The translations under genes were made by a program, and so were the position numbers. This document shows, in pieces, positions 50,024-59,152 of a stretch of DNA of 64,000 nt. The notes beneath the pieces were generated by a model. The model saw only the letters and a program-made list of their open reading frames with translations, did not search any database and was not told the origin of the DNA. The first letter of the stretch is position 1. Every line of letters starts with the position of its first letter. This DNA is from Natronosalvus halobius (GTDB taxonomy: Archaea > Halobacteriota > Halobacteria > Halobacteriales > Natrialbaceae), in contig NZ_CP099997.1 in the NCBI RefSeq assembly GCF_024138145.1, forward strand, positions 3,410,001 through 3,474,000, in the 5' to 3' direction.

Positions 50024-50039
50024 CTCAAACGTATTTGAG
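50024..50039. promoter_or_regulatory. CTCAAA-N4-TTTGAG inverted repeat upstream of the ABC operon
   Basis: Perfect 6+6 arms around cgta, in the 210-bp AT-rich spacer between the ArsR-like gene and the ABC transporter operon. A TATA-like ctataac follows at about 50065. No T-run follows the stem, so an operator is more likely than a terminator. The regulator next door is the obvious candidate to bind it. Confidence 0.4.
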
Positions 50040-50105
50040 TAGCATCGTTGTCAATATGTAAGAACTATAACAATACTTTTCACGTCTCGAGCGAAGGCGT
50101 ACGTG

Positions 50106-50162
50106 ATGAGCGCTATTACACACGATCGTGGCCGACGACTGCCGTTCGGCGGAGGGGACTAG
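50106..50162 (+). promoter_or_regulatory. Short leader ORF with Shine-Dalgarno ahead of the ABC ATPase gene
   Basis: An ATG at 50106 opens an 18-codon ORF that ends TAG at 50160-50162. GGAGGGG (50151-50157) inside it precedes the GTG at 50164 by six bases. This supports GTG 50164 as the start of the ABC ATPase and raises possible translational coupling. A GTG at 50128 in the ATPase frame is a weaker alternative start. Confidence 0.45.
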
Positions 50163-50163
50163 C

Positions 50164-51084
50164 GTGGCCGCAATCGAACTCGACGGACTGACGAAACGCT
50201 TCGGCGACGTCCTGGCCGTCGACGACTTCGACCTGACGGTCCAGGAGGGCGAAATCTTCGGCTTCCTGGGCCCGAATGGGGCCGGAAAATCGACGACCAT
50301 CGACATCTTGCTCGATTTCACGCGACCAACCGGCGGCACCGCGACGGTGCTCGGCCACGACGCGCAAGAAGAGAGCCTCGCCGTTCGCCAGCGGACCGGC
50401 GTCCTCCCCGACGGCTATCACGTCTACGACCGCCTGACGGGCCGCCGGCACCTCGAGTTCGTCGTCGAGTTGAAGGCGGTCGATGAGGACGTCGACGCCC
50501 TGCTCGAGCGCGTGGGGATCGCCGAGGCGGCCGACCGCAAAGCGGGTGGCTACTCGAAGGGAATGCGCCAGCGACTCGTCCTCGCGATGGCGCTGGTCGG
50601 CGATCCTGACCTGTTGATCCTCGACGAACCCTCCACCGGCCTCGACCCCAACGGCGCCAGGGAGATGCGCGAGATCATCCGCCGGGAGAACGAGCGCGGG
50701 ACGACCATCTTCTTCTCGAGCCACATCATGGAGCAGGTCGAGGCCATCTGCGACCGCGTCGCCATCATCAATCGCGGCCGACTGGTCGCGGTCGACACTG
50801 TCGAGGGGTTGCGCGACGCGACCGAGACGGCGACGACACTATCGATTTCGGTCTCGAGCGTCGACGACGCGCTCCTCGAGACCGTCGCCGGGCTCGAGGG
50901 CGTCACCGACGTCGCGCTCGAGGAGGGCCGGCTCCGGGTGATCCTGTCCGGCGGATCGAAGTTCGACGTGCTGAACACGCTCGACGACGCCGGCGCGGAC
51001 GTCGGAGACTTCTCCGTCGACGAATCCTCGCTCGAGGACCTGTTCGTGCGGTACACGACCGAAGACCAGGAGGTGCGTGCATGA
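50164..51084 (+). CDS. ABC exporter ATP-binding protein
   Basis: A 306-residue ABC ATPase of the DrrA/CcmA-type (ABC-2) class. Walker A is GPNGAGKSTTIDILL (~40-54), the signature region YSKGMRQRLVLAMAL, Walker B LLILDEPSTGLDPNG and the H-loop FFSSHIMEQVEAICDRV. The C-terminal ~80 residues (DDALLETVAGLEGVTDVAL and beyond) are an accessory domain typical of drug/antibiotic or NatA-like exporters. GTG 50164 is supported by the Shine-Dalgarno-like GGAGG. It overlaps the permease gene by 4 bp (ATGA). Confidence 0.9.
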   Translation: MAAIELDGLTKRFGDVLAVDDFDLTVQEGEIFGFLGPNGAGKSTTIDILLDFTRPTGGTATVLGHDAQEESLAVRQRTGVLPDGYHVYDRLTGRRHLEFVVELKAVDEDVDALLERVGIAEAADRKAGGYSKGMRQRLVLAMALVGDPDLLILDEPSTGLDPNGAREMREIIRRENERGTTIFFSSHIMEQVEAICDRVAIINRGRLVAVDTVEGLRDATETATTLSISVSSVDDALLETVAGLEGVTDVALEEGRLRVILSGGSKFDVLNTLDDAGADVGDFSVDESSLEDLFVRYTTEDQEVRA

Positions 51085-51932
51085 ACACGAGGTGGGCTGC
51101 CGTCGCCAGGAAGGACTTCCAGGACGCCGTGCAGTCGCGGGCGCTGTGGGCGCTGCTCGCTACGTTCGTGCTGTTCTCGCTGCTCACGACGTACGCCTAC
51201 GTCGAACTCCCCGAGGCGTTCGGCGCGGCCGGCGAGGTCTCGTTCTCCGGGCTGGTGTTCTTCCTGGCGGGGATCACCAGCCTGTTTGTCGCACTGGCAG
51301 CGATCGTCGTCTGTTACAAGTCCGTCGCTGGGGAGCGCGAACTGGGCAGTATCAAGCTCCTGCTCGCGCTCCCGGTCACCCGGCGAGACGTGTTCCTCGG
51401 CAAGGTGATCGGCCGGGCCGCCGTAATCGCGGCCACGCTCGGCGTTGGATTGCTCATCGGACTCGGATTCGGCTCCCTGCTGCTCGGAACGATCGAAATC
51501 GTCCCGCTGGTGACGTTCGTGCTGGCCGCGGTGGTCTTCGCCGGCGTCTACGCGGCGATCATCGTCGGCCTCTCGGCGACCACGTCGTCGACGTCACGAG
51601 CGACGACGCTCGCCCTCGGCTTCTTCGTCGTGTTCGAACTGGCCTGGGACGTGGTGCCGCTGGCGCTCGTCTACGTCGCGAACGGCTTCTCGCTTCCCCA
51701 GCAGATGCCCGACTGGATGTTCCTCGCGACCCAGATACCGCCGTCTTCAGCGTACTTCTCGGCACTCGTCGCGCTGCTGCCGGGTGTCGCCGACGAGGCC
51801 AACGCCCAGACACAGGCCGCTGGCTTCGACGCGGCCTACGCGACGCCGACGGTCGGGTTCGCCGTGCTCGCGTTCTGGGTAGTCGTTCCGTTGGCGATCG
51901 GTTACTATCGATTCGACGGGACGGACCTCTGA
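51081..51932 (+). CDS. ABC-2 type transporter permease
   Basis: A 283-residue membrane protein with about six helices of the ABC-2/NosY group. AAVARKDFQDAVQSRALWALLATFVLFSLL is the usual amphipathic interface helix plus first helix. The segment SVAGERELGSIKLLLALPVTRRDVFLGK matches the coupling region of NatB/DrrB-like permeases. The ATG overlaps the ATPase stop, so the two form one exporter; its substrate is unknown (ions, drugs or lipids are all possible). Confidence 0.88.
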   Translation: MNTRWAAVARKDFQDAVQSRALWALLATFVLFSLLTTYAYVELPEAFGAAGEVSFSGLVFFLAGITSLFVALAAIVVCYKSVAGERELGSIKLLLALPVTRRDVFLGKVIGRAAVIAATLGVGLLIGLGFGSLLLGTIEIVPLVTFVLAAVVFAGVYAAIIVGLSATTSSTSRATTLALGFFVVFELAWDVVPLALVYVANGFSLPQQMPDWMFLATQIPPSSAYFSALVALLPGVADEANAQTQAAGFDAAYATPTVGFAVLAFWVVVPLAIGYYRFDGTDL

Positions 51933-52035
51933 TCGGGCCCGGATGAGTGGCCCGGACCGCGTCTAGAGATCGACTCGCCGATTTCTCCCCCGTTCGGCCC
52001 TTGCACCTATATCCTCGTAGTTTGTGTCTTCTGCT

Positions 52036-53817
52036 ATGAACGATTCGTCAGAGACCATTTCGGTTCTTCACGTCGACGACGACCCGCACTTTGCCGATCT
52101 AGCGTCGACGTTTCTGGAGCGAACCGACCCGCAGATCGACGTCGTTACCGCGTCGAACCCAACGGACGGACTCCAGTTGCTCGCGGAGACGCGAATCGAT
52201 TGCGTGGTCTCCGACTACGACATGCCCCACACGAACGGAATCGACTTTCTCGAACAGCTCCGACGCGACCACCCGGAGCTCCCCTTCATCCTCTACACGG
52301 GGAAGGGGAGCGAGGAGATCGCCAGCGACGCCATTTCCGCCGGTGTCACAGACTACCTGCAAAAGGAGCGCGGAACGAGCCAGTACACCGTGCTGGCGAA
52401 CCGGATTCGAAACGCCGTCGAGCAGTCTCGCGCGAAGCGAGCAACCAGGGAATCGCAGACGAAACTCACACAAATCGCGGCGAAAGCCGACGACGTCCTC
52501 TATATGTTCTCCGCAGACTGGACCGAACTTCTGTTCGTCAACTCCGCATACGAGGACCTCTGGGGCGATTCGATCGAGGCGCTCGAGGCCGACCCGAAAC
52601 GATTTCTCGAGCGGATTCACCCCGACGACCGGGGCCGCGTTCGGGAGGTGATGCAGATCGTCTCCGAGGGACGCTCCGAGACGATCGAGTACCGGGTCGT
52701 GGTCGACGGTGAACGACGCTGGGTTCGAGCCGACAGCAAACCCATCCTCGATTCGAACGGCCAACCCGAGCGAATCGTCGGATTCGTCCGAAACATTACG
52801 GCACAGAAACGCCGCGAGCAGCAACTTCGCTCGAGTCGCGCCCGACTCGAGGCGCTGTTCGAGCACTCACCGGACATGATCGCGATCCACGACGCCGAGG
52901 GCAGGATCTGTGACGTGAACGAGCGATTCGCCGAAGCACTGGGATACGCGGCGGCCGACCTCGTCGGCCTGCCGGTCTGGGAGATCGACACGACTGTCGA
53001 ACCCGATCGGGCGCGGGCCTTCTGGACGGAGCTCCCGACGAACGACCCCCGCCGGTTCGAGGCGGAACTCCAGCGCCGAGACGGGACGACGTTTCCGGTC
53101 GAAGTCCACTTGATCCGACTAAATCTGGATGGAAAGGACCGATTCGTCGCGATGGATCGGGATATCTCGGACCAGAAGGCCAGAGAGCACGAACTGCTCC
53201 GGCAGAACGAACGACTGGACCGGTTCGCCAGCGTCGTCTCACACGACCTCCGCAACCCGTTACAGGTAGCTCAGGGCCGACTCGAGTTGCTCGCGGCGGA
53301 TTGCGAGAGCGACCACCTGACCGATCTGGACGCCGCACTCGAGCGCATGAACGCTCTGGTCGACGATTTACTCACGCTCGCTCACGAGGGTGATGCGGCC
53401 ATGGATCTCGAAGTGGTCGACCTGACCGATCTCGCCGAGGCGTGCTGGGCTACGGTACAGACGGATGCCGCGACGCTCACCACGAACTCGGCGCCTGCGG
53501 TACGAGCGAACCGACAGCAGCTTCGCCAGCTCCTCGAGAACCTCTTTCGTAACGCGGTCGAGCACGGCGGTGGTCCAGTTACCGTGACGGTTGGCGGGCT
53601 CGAGAACGGGTTCTACGTCGCGGACGACGGCCGGGGGATCCCTGACGGGGAACGAGAGAGCGTCTTCGAGTCGGGGTACTCGACGTCATCGGAGGGGACC
53701 GGGTACGGTCTGTCGATCGTCGACCGCATCGTCGGTTTACACGGGTGGGAGCGACAACTTGTCGAATCGTCGGCCGGTGGCGCCCGTTTCAACGTTTCGA
53801 ACGTCGAGACGGGCTAG
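52036..53817 (+). CDS. Receiver-PAS-PAS sensor histidine kinase
   Basis: A 593-residue hybrid-like kinase with the receiver first. The receiver has SVLHVDDDPHFAD at the N-terminus, phospho-acceptor D60 in CVVSDYDMPHTNG and YTGKG. Two PAS domains follow at ~145-260 (KADDVLYMFSADWTELLFVN) and ~270-390 (LFEHSPDMIAIHDAEGRICD). The HisKA helix has FASVVSHDLRNPLQVAQGRL (histidine near 400) and the HATPase has NLFRNAVEHGG and DDGRGIPD. A GTG-type start 12 bases earlier is possible; ATG 52036 is used. Such receiver-first kinases can take phosphate from an upstream partner. Confidence 0.9.
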   Translation: MNDSSETISVLHVDDDPHFADLASTFLERTDPQIDVVTASNPTDGLQLLAETRIDCVVSDYDMPHTNGIDFLEQLRRDHPELPFILYTGKGSEEIASDAISAGVTDYLQKERGTSQYTVLANRIRNAVEQSRAKRATRESQTKLTQIAAKADDVLYMFSADWTELLFVNSAYEDLWGDSIEALEADPKRFLERIHPDDRGRVREVMQIVSEGRSETIEYRVVVDGERRWVRADSKPILDSNGQPERIVGFVRNITAQKRREQQLRSSRARLEALFEHSPDMIAIHDAEGRICDVNERFAEALGYAAADLVGLPVWEIDTTVEPDRARAFWTELPTNDPRRFEAELQRRDGTTFPVEVHLIRLNLDGKDRFVAMDRDISDQKAREHELLRQNERLDRFASVVSHDLRNPLQVAQGRLELLAADCESDHLTDLDAALERMNALVDDLLTLAHEGDAAMDLEVVDLTDLAEACWATVQTDAATLTTNSAPAVRANRQQLRQLLENLFRNAVEHGGGPVTVTVGGLENGFYVADDGRGIPDGERESVFESGYSTSSEGTGYGLSIVDRIVGLHGWERQLVESSAGGARFNVSNVETG

Positions 53818-53889
53818 ATCGAGCGAGTGCTCCAGACGTGGTGAACCGGCCGAGCGCACGAGACGTCCCATCCTCGTGCTGGCCCGCCC

Positions 53890-56586
53890 TCACCCCTCGT
53901 TCTCGAGTCGCCGTTTCCACTCCTGGACAGTCGCCATCAGCTCGACAGGGGACGTACTGTTCACGTCGATCGATTCGAGGGCCTCGAGGACGGCTTCGAC
54001 CGCTGGATCGACCGTCGGCCCTGTTGGCTCGGGGTCGCCCCCGTCGGCGTTCGCCGGTCCTCGAAAACTCCCACTCGAGACGTCGAACACCGTCTGGACG
54101 GGATCGCTCGAGTTTCCACCCTTCGCTTCGATTGCCTTCTCCTCGCGCAGGCGCTCCAGGACGTCGCGGGCGCGGTCGACGACGGGAACGGGGACGCCCG
54201 CGAGGTCCGCGACGTGGATCCCGTAGGAGCGATCGGTCGGCCCGTCGCGGACGGTCCGCAGGAAGGTCACGTCGCCGTCGCGCTCGTCGGCCGCGACGTG
54301 GACGTTCGCCACGCGGGGCAGGTGGTCGGCCAGCCCCGTGAGTTCGTGGTAGTGGGTCGCGAAGAGCGTCTTCGCCCGGATCTCGTTGTGGAGGTACTCG
54401 GTGGCCGCCCAGGCGATGGAGATGCCGTCGTAGGTGGCGGTTCCCCGCCCCACCTCGTCCAGGATGACGAGCGACTCGTCGGTCGCCGCGTGCAGGATGT
54501 TCGAGAGTTCGCTCATCTCGACCATGAACGTCGAGCGCCCTTGTGCTAGCTCGTCGAGAGCGCCGACGCGGGTGAAGATGCCGTCGACCAGTCCGATCCT
54601 GGCCTCCCGTGCGGGGACGAAACTGCCGATCTGAGCTAATAGGACGATGCAGGCGACCTGGCGCATGTACGTCGACTTGCCGGACATGTTGGGACCGGTC
54701 ACCACCAGAAAGCCGCGGTCGGAGTCCATCGCGACATCGTTCGGGACGAACTCGGTCGTCTGTTCGACGACGGGGTGGCGGCCCTGAGAAATTTCGAGGT
54801 CCTGCCCCCGGTGGAGAGCGGGTCGAACCCACCCATTTTCGGCGGCGTGGCTCGCCAGACTCGAGAGCGCGTCGACCGTCGCGAGGGTGCGACCGACGTC
54901 CTGGAGGAGGGCTGCTCGCTCCGCGACGTCCTGACGTAGTTTCTGAAACAGTTCGTACTCGAGGTCGCCGCGCTGTTCTTCGATCCGGAGTATCTCGCGT
55001 TCTTTGTCCTCGAGTTCGGTAGTGGTAAACCGCTTGGAGTTCTTGAGCTGTTTGATCTCCTCGTAGTGATCCGGGACGCCGTCGGCCGCCGACCGTCCGA
55101 CTTGGATGTAATAGCCGTCGGTCTTGTTCCGGTCGACGGTGACGTGGCTGAGCCCGTGCTGGCGCTTCTCGCGGTCGGCGAGCGTGTCGAGCCATCGATT
55201 GAGTTCGTCGTGGCGTTCGATGAGCTCGTCGAGGTCGTCGTGGTAGCCCTTCGTCAACAACTCGCCCTGACGGACCGTCGACGGCGGTTCCTCGGCCAGT
55301 GCGTCCGCCAGCGCTTTGCGAAGGTCAGCGGCGCGCTCGCGGTCGACACGGTCGACGATGGTCGACAGCGGCGAGTCGACCAGGTTGGGCGTCGACTCGA
55401 CAATCTCGACCACCTCGGGAACCAGCGCGAGGGTATCTCGCACCGCCAGCAGGTCCCGCGCGTCCGCGCTTCCGTGGGTCGCTCGCGAGGCCAGGCGCTC
55501 GAGGTCGTAGGCCCCGCCGAGCACGTCCTGGAGTTCGTCGCGGGCGAGCGCGGCGGTGGCGAGGGCGCCGACGCTCGCCTGGCGCTCCTCGAGCACGTCG
55601 AGCGAGCGCCGGGGGCGCTGGAGCCACTCCTTGAGTAACCGCCCCCCAGCGCTGGTCTTCGTGTGGTCGATGGTCGCGAACAGGGAGCCGTCGCGGTCGC
55701 CGTGCATTGTCTCGGTCAGCTCGAGGTTACGCTGGGTGGTTACGTCGAGGGTGACGTGGTCGTCCCCGCGGTGGGTCTGGAGGCGGGTCATCGACGCGAG
55801 CACGCCCGCGCCGGTCTCCTCGACGTAGGCGAGAACGGCGCCCGCGGCGGCGAGCGCGGATTCGGGGAGGTCGAGTCGGTCGACGGTCTCGCTTCCGAAG
55901 TGATCGCGCACGCGGTGGGTCGCTCGCTTGGGGGCGAACGCCTCCGTCTCGTGGAGGGTGAGGCGGGCCTCGAGTCGGTCGCGAAGCTGGGCGAGGAACT
56001 CATCGTTGGTCCGAACGTCGGGGCCGGGCAGGACCTCGACGGGGGCGAAGCGGTAGAGTTCGGTCATCGCCTCGTCGACGTCCTCGGCACCGGCGACGAG
56101 GAATCTGCCCGTCGTGACGTCTGCGAAGGCGAGCCCGTACGCGGTTTCGCCGCTTGAACTCGAGCCAGCTGGCGACCCAGATCCCGAACCTGAGTTCGAA
56201 CCCGAGCCCTGATCCGCAACCACCGCCGCGAGGTACTGCGCGTCGGCGTCGCTCTTCTCGACGAACGTCCCGGGCGTCACCACGCGAACGACCTCGCGGG
56301 CGTGACCGTCGTCGGTCTCGTACTGGTCGGCCACCGCAACCCGGTAACCGCGCTCGACGAGGGCCTTCAGGTAGGGCGTGAGGTCGGCCAGCGGCACGCC
56401 CGCCATCGGGTACGACTGGCCCTGGGACGATTTGGAGGTCACCTTGAGTTCGAGTTCCTCCCCGACGAGTTCGGCGTCGTCGCCGAAGAATTCGTAGAAG
56501 TCACCACACTGCATCGCCAGCACGTCCGCGTCGGTGTCGGCTTTCAGAGAGAAAAACTCGCCGACGATCCCCGTCGCCTCGGTCAT
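53890..56586 (-). CDS. mutS: DNA mismatch repair protein MutS
   Basis: An 898-residue MutS1. The mismatch-binding GDFYEFFGDDA (F-x-E equivalent) is near residue 30, the connector/core follows, and the ABC ATPase has Walker A TGPNMSGKSTYM (~620-632), Walker B LVILDEVGRGTATYDG and the HTH-like C-terminal region. A Ser/Gly-rich insertion (~127-148) lies in the mismatch-binding/connector region where family members are ungapped. A polar linker precedes the final helices. The start is ATG 56586. It works with MutL, encoded ~6 kb away on the same strand, but is separately transcribed. Confidence 0.95.
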   Translation of the reverse strand: MTEATGIVGEFFSLKADTDADVLAMQCGDFYEFFGDDAELVGEELELKVTSKSSQGQSYPMAGVPLADLTPYLKALVERGYRVAVADQYETDDGHAREVVRVVTPGTFVEKSDADAQYLAAVVADQGSGSNSGSGSGSPAGSSSSGETAYGLAFADVTTGRFLVAGAEDVDEAMTELYRFAPVEVLPGPDVRTNDEFLAQLRDRLEARLTLHETEAFAPKRATHRVRDHFGSETVDRLDLPESALAAAGAVLAYVEETGAGVLASMTRLQTHRGDDHVTLDVTTQRNLELTETMHGDRDGSLFATIDHTKTSAGGRLLKEWLQRPRRSLDVLEERQASVGALATAALARDELQDVLGGAYDLERLASRATHGSADARDLLAVRDTLALVPEVVEIVESTPNLVDSPLSTIVDRVDRERAADLRKALADALAEEPPSTVRQGELLTKGYHDDLDELIERHDELNRWLDTLADREKRQHGLSHVTVDRNKTDGYYIQVGRSAADGVPDHYEEIKQLKNSKRFTTTELEDKEREILRIEEQRGDLEYELFQKLRQDVAERAALLQDVGRTLATVDALSSLASHAAENGWVRPALHRGQDLEISQGRHPVVEQTTEFVPNDVAMDSDRGFLVVTGPNMSGKSTYMRQVACIVLLAQIGSFVPAREARIGLVDGIFTRVGALDELAQGRSTFMVEMSELSNILHAATDESLVILDEVGRGTATYDGISIAWAATEYLHNEIRAKTLFATHYHELTGLADHLPRVANVHVAADERDGDVTFLRTVRDGPTDRSYGIHVADLAGVPVPVVDRARDVLERLREEKAIEAKGGNSSDPVQTVFDVSSGSFRGPANADGGDPEPTGPTVDPAVEAVLEALESIDVNSTSPVELMATVQEWKRRLENEG

Positions 56587-56664
56587 ACTGGCTCGAGCGT
56601 GTTCCGACGAGTAAAGTCCTCCGGGTTGGGGAAGGACTCGAGCGATCCGCACACCATCAAAACG

Positions 56665-56965
56665 TTTTTATTCCGTTCGGGGATATCCAGAGGTACGATG
56701 GTAGGTGTCTACTTTACAGGGCCGGCCGCCCGTTTCTAATTCCCACCTGCCGCTCGTTGTGTCGACACGAACGCCTCAGCGAGCGGTACGCACGACGCTC
56801 GGTGCGACGCCCGGTGGTACGAGTCTGGACGCGGTCACGCGTACCAACGTTCCAACACCCCGTCCGAGCGACTCGAGCGAGGACACCACCTGTCTGTAGT
56901 CACCCGATAGCGACACTCACAGCTACCACAACATCGACACCCACCCCAACACCCACAACCCACCA
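56665..56965 (+). promoter_or_regulatory. Long thrS leader with promoter, short ORF and inverted repeats
   Basis: The ~380-bp gap 56587-56965 has a TATA-like gtttttattcc near 56664-56674, about 29 bp ahead of ATG 56698. That ATG opens a 13-codon ORF (MVGVYFTGPAARF, stop 56737-56739). Downstream are an imperfect palindrome over gtgtcgacac (56755-56773) and a 7-bp inverted repeat GGTACGC (56785-56791) / GCGTACC (56839-56845). The last ~60 nt before thrS are almost free of G (CA-rich). If the TATA box is used the thrS mRNA leader is ~270 nt, unlike the leaderless norm here. Confidence 0.45.
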
Positions 56966-58924
56966 ATGTCAGAACCCGAACCTGAATCCGAATCCGCACC
57001 GCAATCGATCAACGTCGTCCTCCCCGACGGCTCCGAACTCGAGGTCGCTCCCGACGCCACCGTCCAGGACTGCGCCTACGAGATCGGCCCCGGCCTCGGT
57101 CGCGACACGGTCGCCGGCAAACTCGACGGCGAACTCGTCGCCAAGGAGGCCCCCGTTTACGACGAGGCGCGACTCGAGATCGTCACCGATCAGTCCGACG
57201 AGTACCTCGACGTACTCCGTCACTCCGCGGCCCACTGCCTGGCCCAGGCCGTCGAGCGCCACTTCGACGACGTGAAACTCGCCATCGGCCCGCCGACGGA
57301 GGAGGGCTTTTACTACGACTTCGACGACCTCGAGGTCGACGAGAGCGACTTCTCGGCACTCGAGGCCGAGATCGAGGACATCATCGAGGCCGATTACGAC
57401 ATCGAGCGCGAGGAAGTCCCGGTCGCGGAGGCCGAGGAGCGACTGGCCGACGAACCGTACAAACTCGAGTTGCTCGAGGAGTTAGCCGAGGAGGGCGAAC
57501 AGGTCACCTTCTACAGCCAGGGCGAGTGGGAAGACCTCTGTGCCGGCCCGCACCTCGAGTCGACGGGCGAGATCGGCGTCGTCAAACTGCTCGAGATCGC
57601 GGGCGCCTACTGGCGCGGCGACGAGAAAAACCCGATGCAGACCCGGATCTACGGCACGGCCTTCGAGGACGAGAGCGACCTGGAGGACTACCTCGAACGC
57701 CGCGAGGAGGCCAGAGAGCGCGACCACCGTAAGATCGGCAACGAGATGGACCTGTTCTCGATCCAGGACGTCACGGGGCCCGGACTCCCCCTCTACCATC
57801 CGCCGGGGAAGACGATCCTCCGAGAACTCGAGGGCTTCGTCGAGGACCTGAACGAGTCGGCAGGCTACGACTACGTCGAGACCCCCCACGTGTTCAAGAC
57901 GGACCTCTGGCACAAGTCCGGCCACTACGAGAACTACGAGGACGACATGTTCATCTTCGACGTGGGCGACGACGAGTTCGGCCTCAAACCGATGAACTGT
58001 CCTGGCCACGCCGCCATCTTCCAGGACCACTCCTGGAGCTACCGAGACCTGCCGATCCGATACGCCGAGAACGGGAAGGTCTACCGGAAGGAACAGCGCG
58101 GCGAACTCTCCGGCCTCTCGCGGGTCTGGGCGTTCACGATCGACGACGGCCACCTGTTCGTCCGCCCCGACCAGATCGAGCGCGAGGTCGAGGCCATCAT
58201 GGACGTCATCGACGAGGTGCTCTCGACGTTCGACCTCGAGTACGAGGTCGCACTCGCGACGCGTCCCGAGAAGTCCGTGGGGGGCGACGAGATCTGGGAC
58301 AAAGCGGAGGCCCAGCTCGAGTCGGTCCTCGAGAAGCGAAACGTGGACTACGACCTCGAGGCCGGCGACGGCGCGTTCTACGGCCCGAAGATCGACTACG
58401 CCTTCGAGGACGCCATCGGCCGCCACTGGGACGGCCCGACGGTTCAGCTGGACTTCAACATGCCAGAGCGCTTCGACCTCGACTACGTCGGCGAGGACAA
58501 CGAGGCGCACGAGCCGGTCATGATCCACCGGGCGCTCTACGGCAGCTACGAGCGCTTCTTCATGATGCTCATCGAGCACTACGAGGGGAACTTCCCGTTC
58601 TGGCTCGCCCCCGAGCAGGTTCGTGTGCTGCCCATCTCCGACGACAATCTCGGCTACGCCCACCGTGTCGCCAACGAGTTCGGCGACTTCCGCACGGAGG
58701 TCGACCACCGGGATAGCACGCTCGAGCGCAAGATCCGAGCGGCCCACGACGACCGCGTCCCCTACCAGATCATCGTCGGCGACAACGAGGAAGAAGCCGG
58801 GAACATCTCGGTCCGTGACCGCTTCGAGGACCAGGAGTACGACGTCGAGATCGACGAGTTCCGGGCCCATCTCGAGGCCGAGCGCGACGAGAAGCGCTCC
58901 GAACCGGACTTCCTTGCGGAGTAG
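56966..58924 (+). CDS. thrS: Threonyl-tRNA synthetase
   Basis: A 652-residue class II aminoacyl-tRNA synthetase. An N-terminal TGS domain (~8-70) is followed by the second-additional editing domain with [12 protein letters not shown] (~90-101; zinc-independent editing site) and the catalytic core with [22 protein letters not shown] and QRGELSGL. The anticodon-binding domain ends it ([12 protein letters not shown], then RDDS-type basic region). This is the bacterial layout; most euryarchaeal ThrRSs carry a different, D-aminoacyl deacylase-like N-domain. The ATG at 56966 is preceded by a long CA-rich leader. Confidence 0.95.
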   Translation: MSEPEPESESAPQSINVVLPDGSELEVAPDATVQDCAYEIGPGLGRDTVAGKLDGELVAKEAPVYDEARLEIVTDQSDEYLDVLRHSAAHCLAQAVERHFDDVKLAIGPPTEEGFYYDFDDLEVDESDFSALEAEIEDIIEADYDIEREEVPVAEAEERLADEPYKLELLEELAEEGEQVTFYSQGEWEDLCAGPHLESTGEIGVVKLLEIAGAYWRGDEKNPMQTRIYGTAFEDESDLEDYLERREEARERDHRKIGNEMDLFSIQDVTGPGLPLYHPPGKTILRELEGFVEDLNESAGYDYVETPHVFKTDLWHKSGHYENYEDDMFIFDVGDDEFGLKPMNCPGHAAIFQDHSWSYRDLPIRYAENGKVYRKEQRGELSGLSRVWAFTIDDGHLFVRPDQIEREVEAIMDVIDEVLSTFDLEYEVALATRPEKSVGGDEIWDKAEAQLESVLEKRNVDYDLEAGDGAFYGPKIDYAFEDAIGRHWDGPTVQLDFNMPERFDLDYVGEDNEAHEPVMIHRALYGSYERFFMMLIEHYEGNFPFWLAPEQVRVLPISDDNLGYAHRVANEFGDFRTEVDHRDSTLERKIRAAHDDRVPYQIIVGDNEEEAGNISVRDRFEDQEYDVEIDEFRAHLEAERDEKRSEPDFLAE

Positions 58925-59116
58925 GACTCGTTTTTTCGCTTGCGGCGGCGTTTCGGACTCGCTTTCGCCCGTATTCTCGTACTCGTTCTCGCTCCGCTCT
59001 CGACTCACTCTGGGTCAAGCCTCGACCCTCGAGTCCCGGACCTCGAGCGCCCTCCGTTTGCGTGCGGCGATCGCCTGTGGTCCACGTTTGTGGTGGTGTA
59101 GCAGGAGCTCGCCGAT

Positions 59117-59128
59117 CGAAATATACAT
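59117..59128 (+). promoter_or_regulatory. TATA box of gfcR
   Basis: aaatatacatac is centred ~30 bp before the ATG at 59153 and within the otherwise GC-rich 230-bp spacer after thrS. Consistent with a leaderless gfcR transcript. Confidence 0.6.
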
Positions 59129-59152
59129 ACTTGTGGAATCGTGCTTACACGC

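Noticed and set aside
56698-56965. T-box riboswitch ahead of thrS
   Set aside because: No specifier loop or T-box sequence; T-boxes are not known in archaea. Kept only as an unexplained leader.
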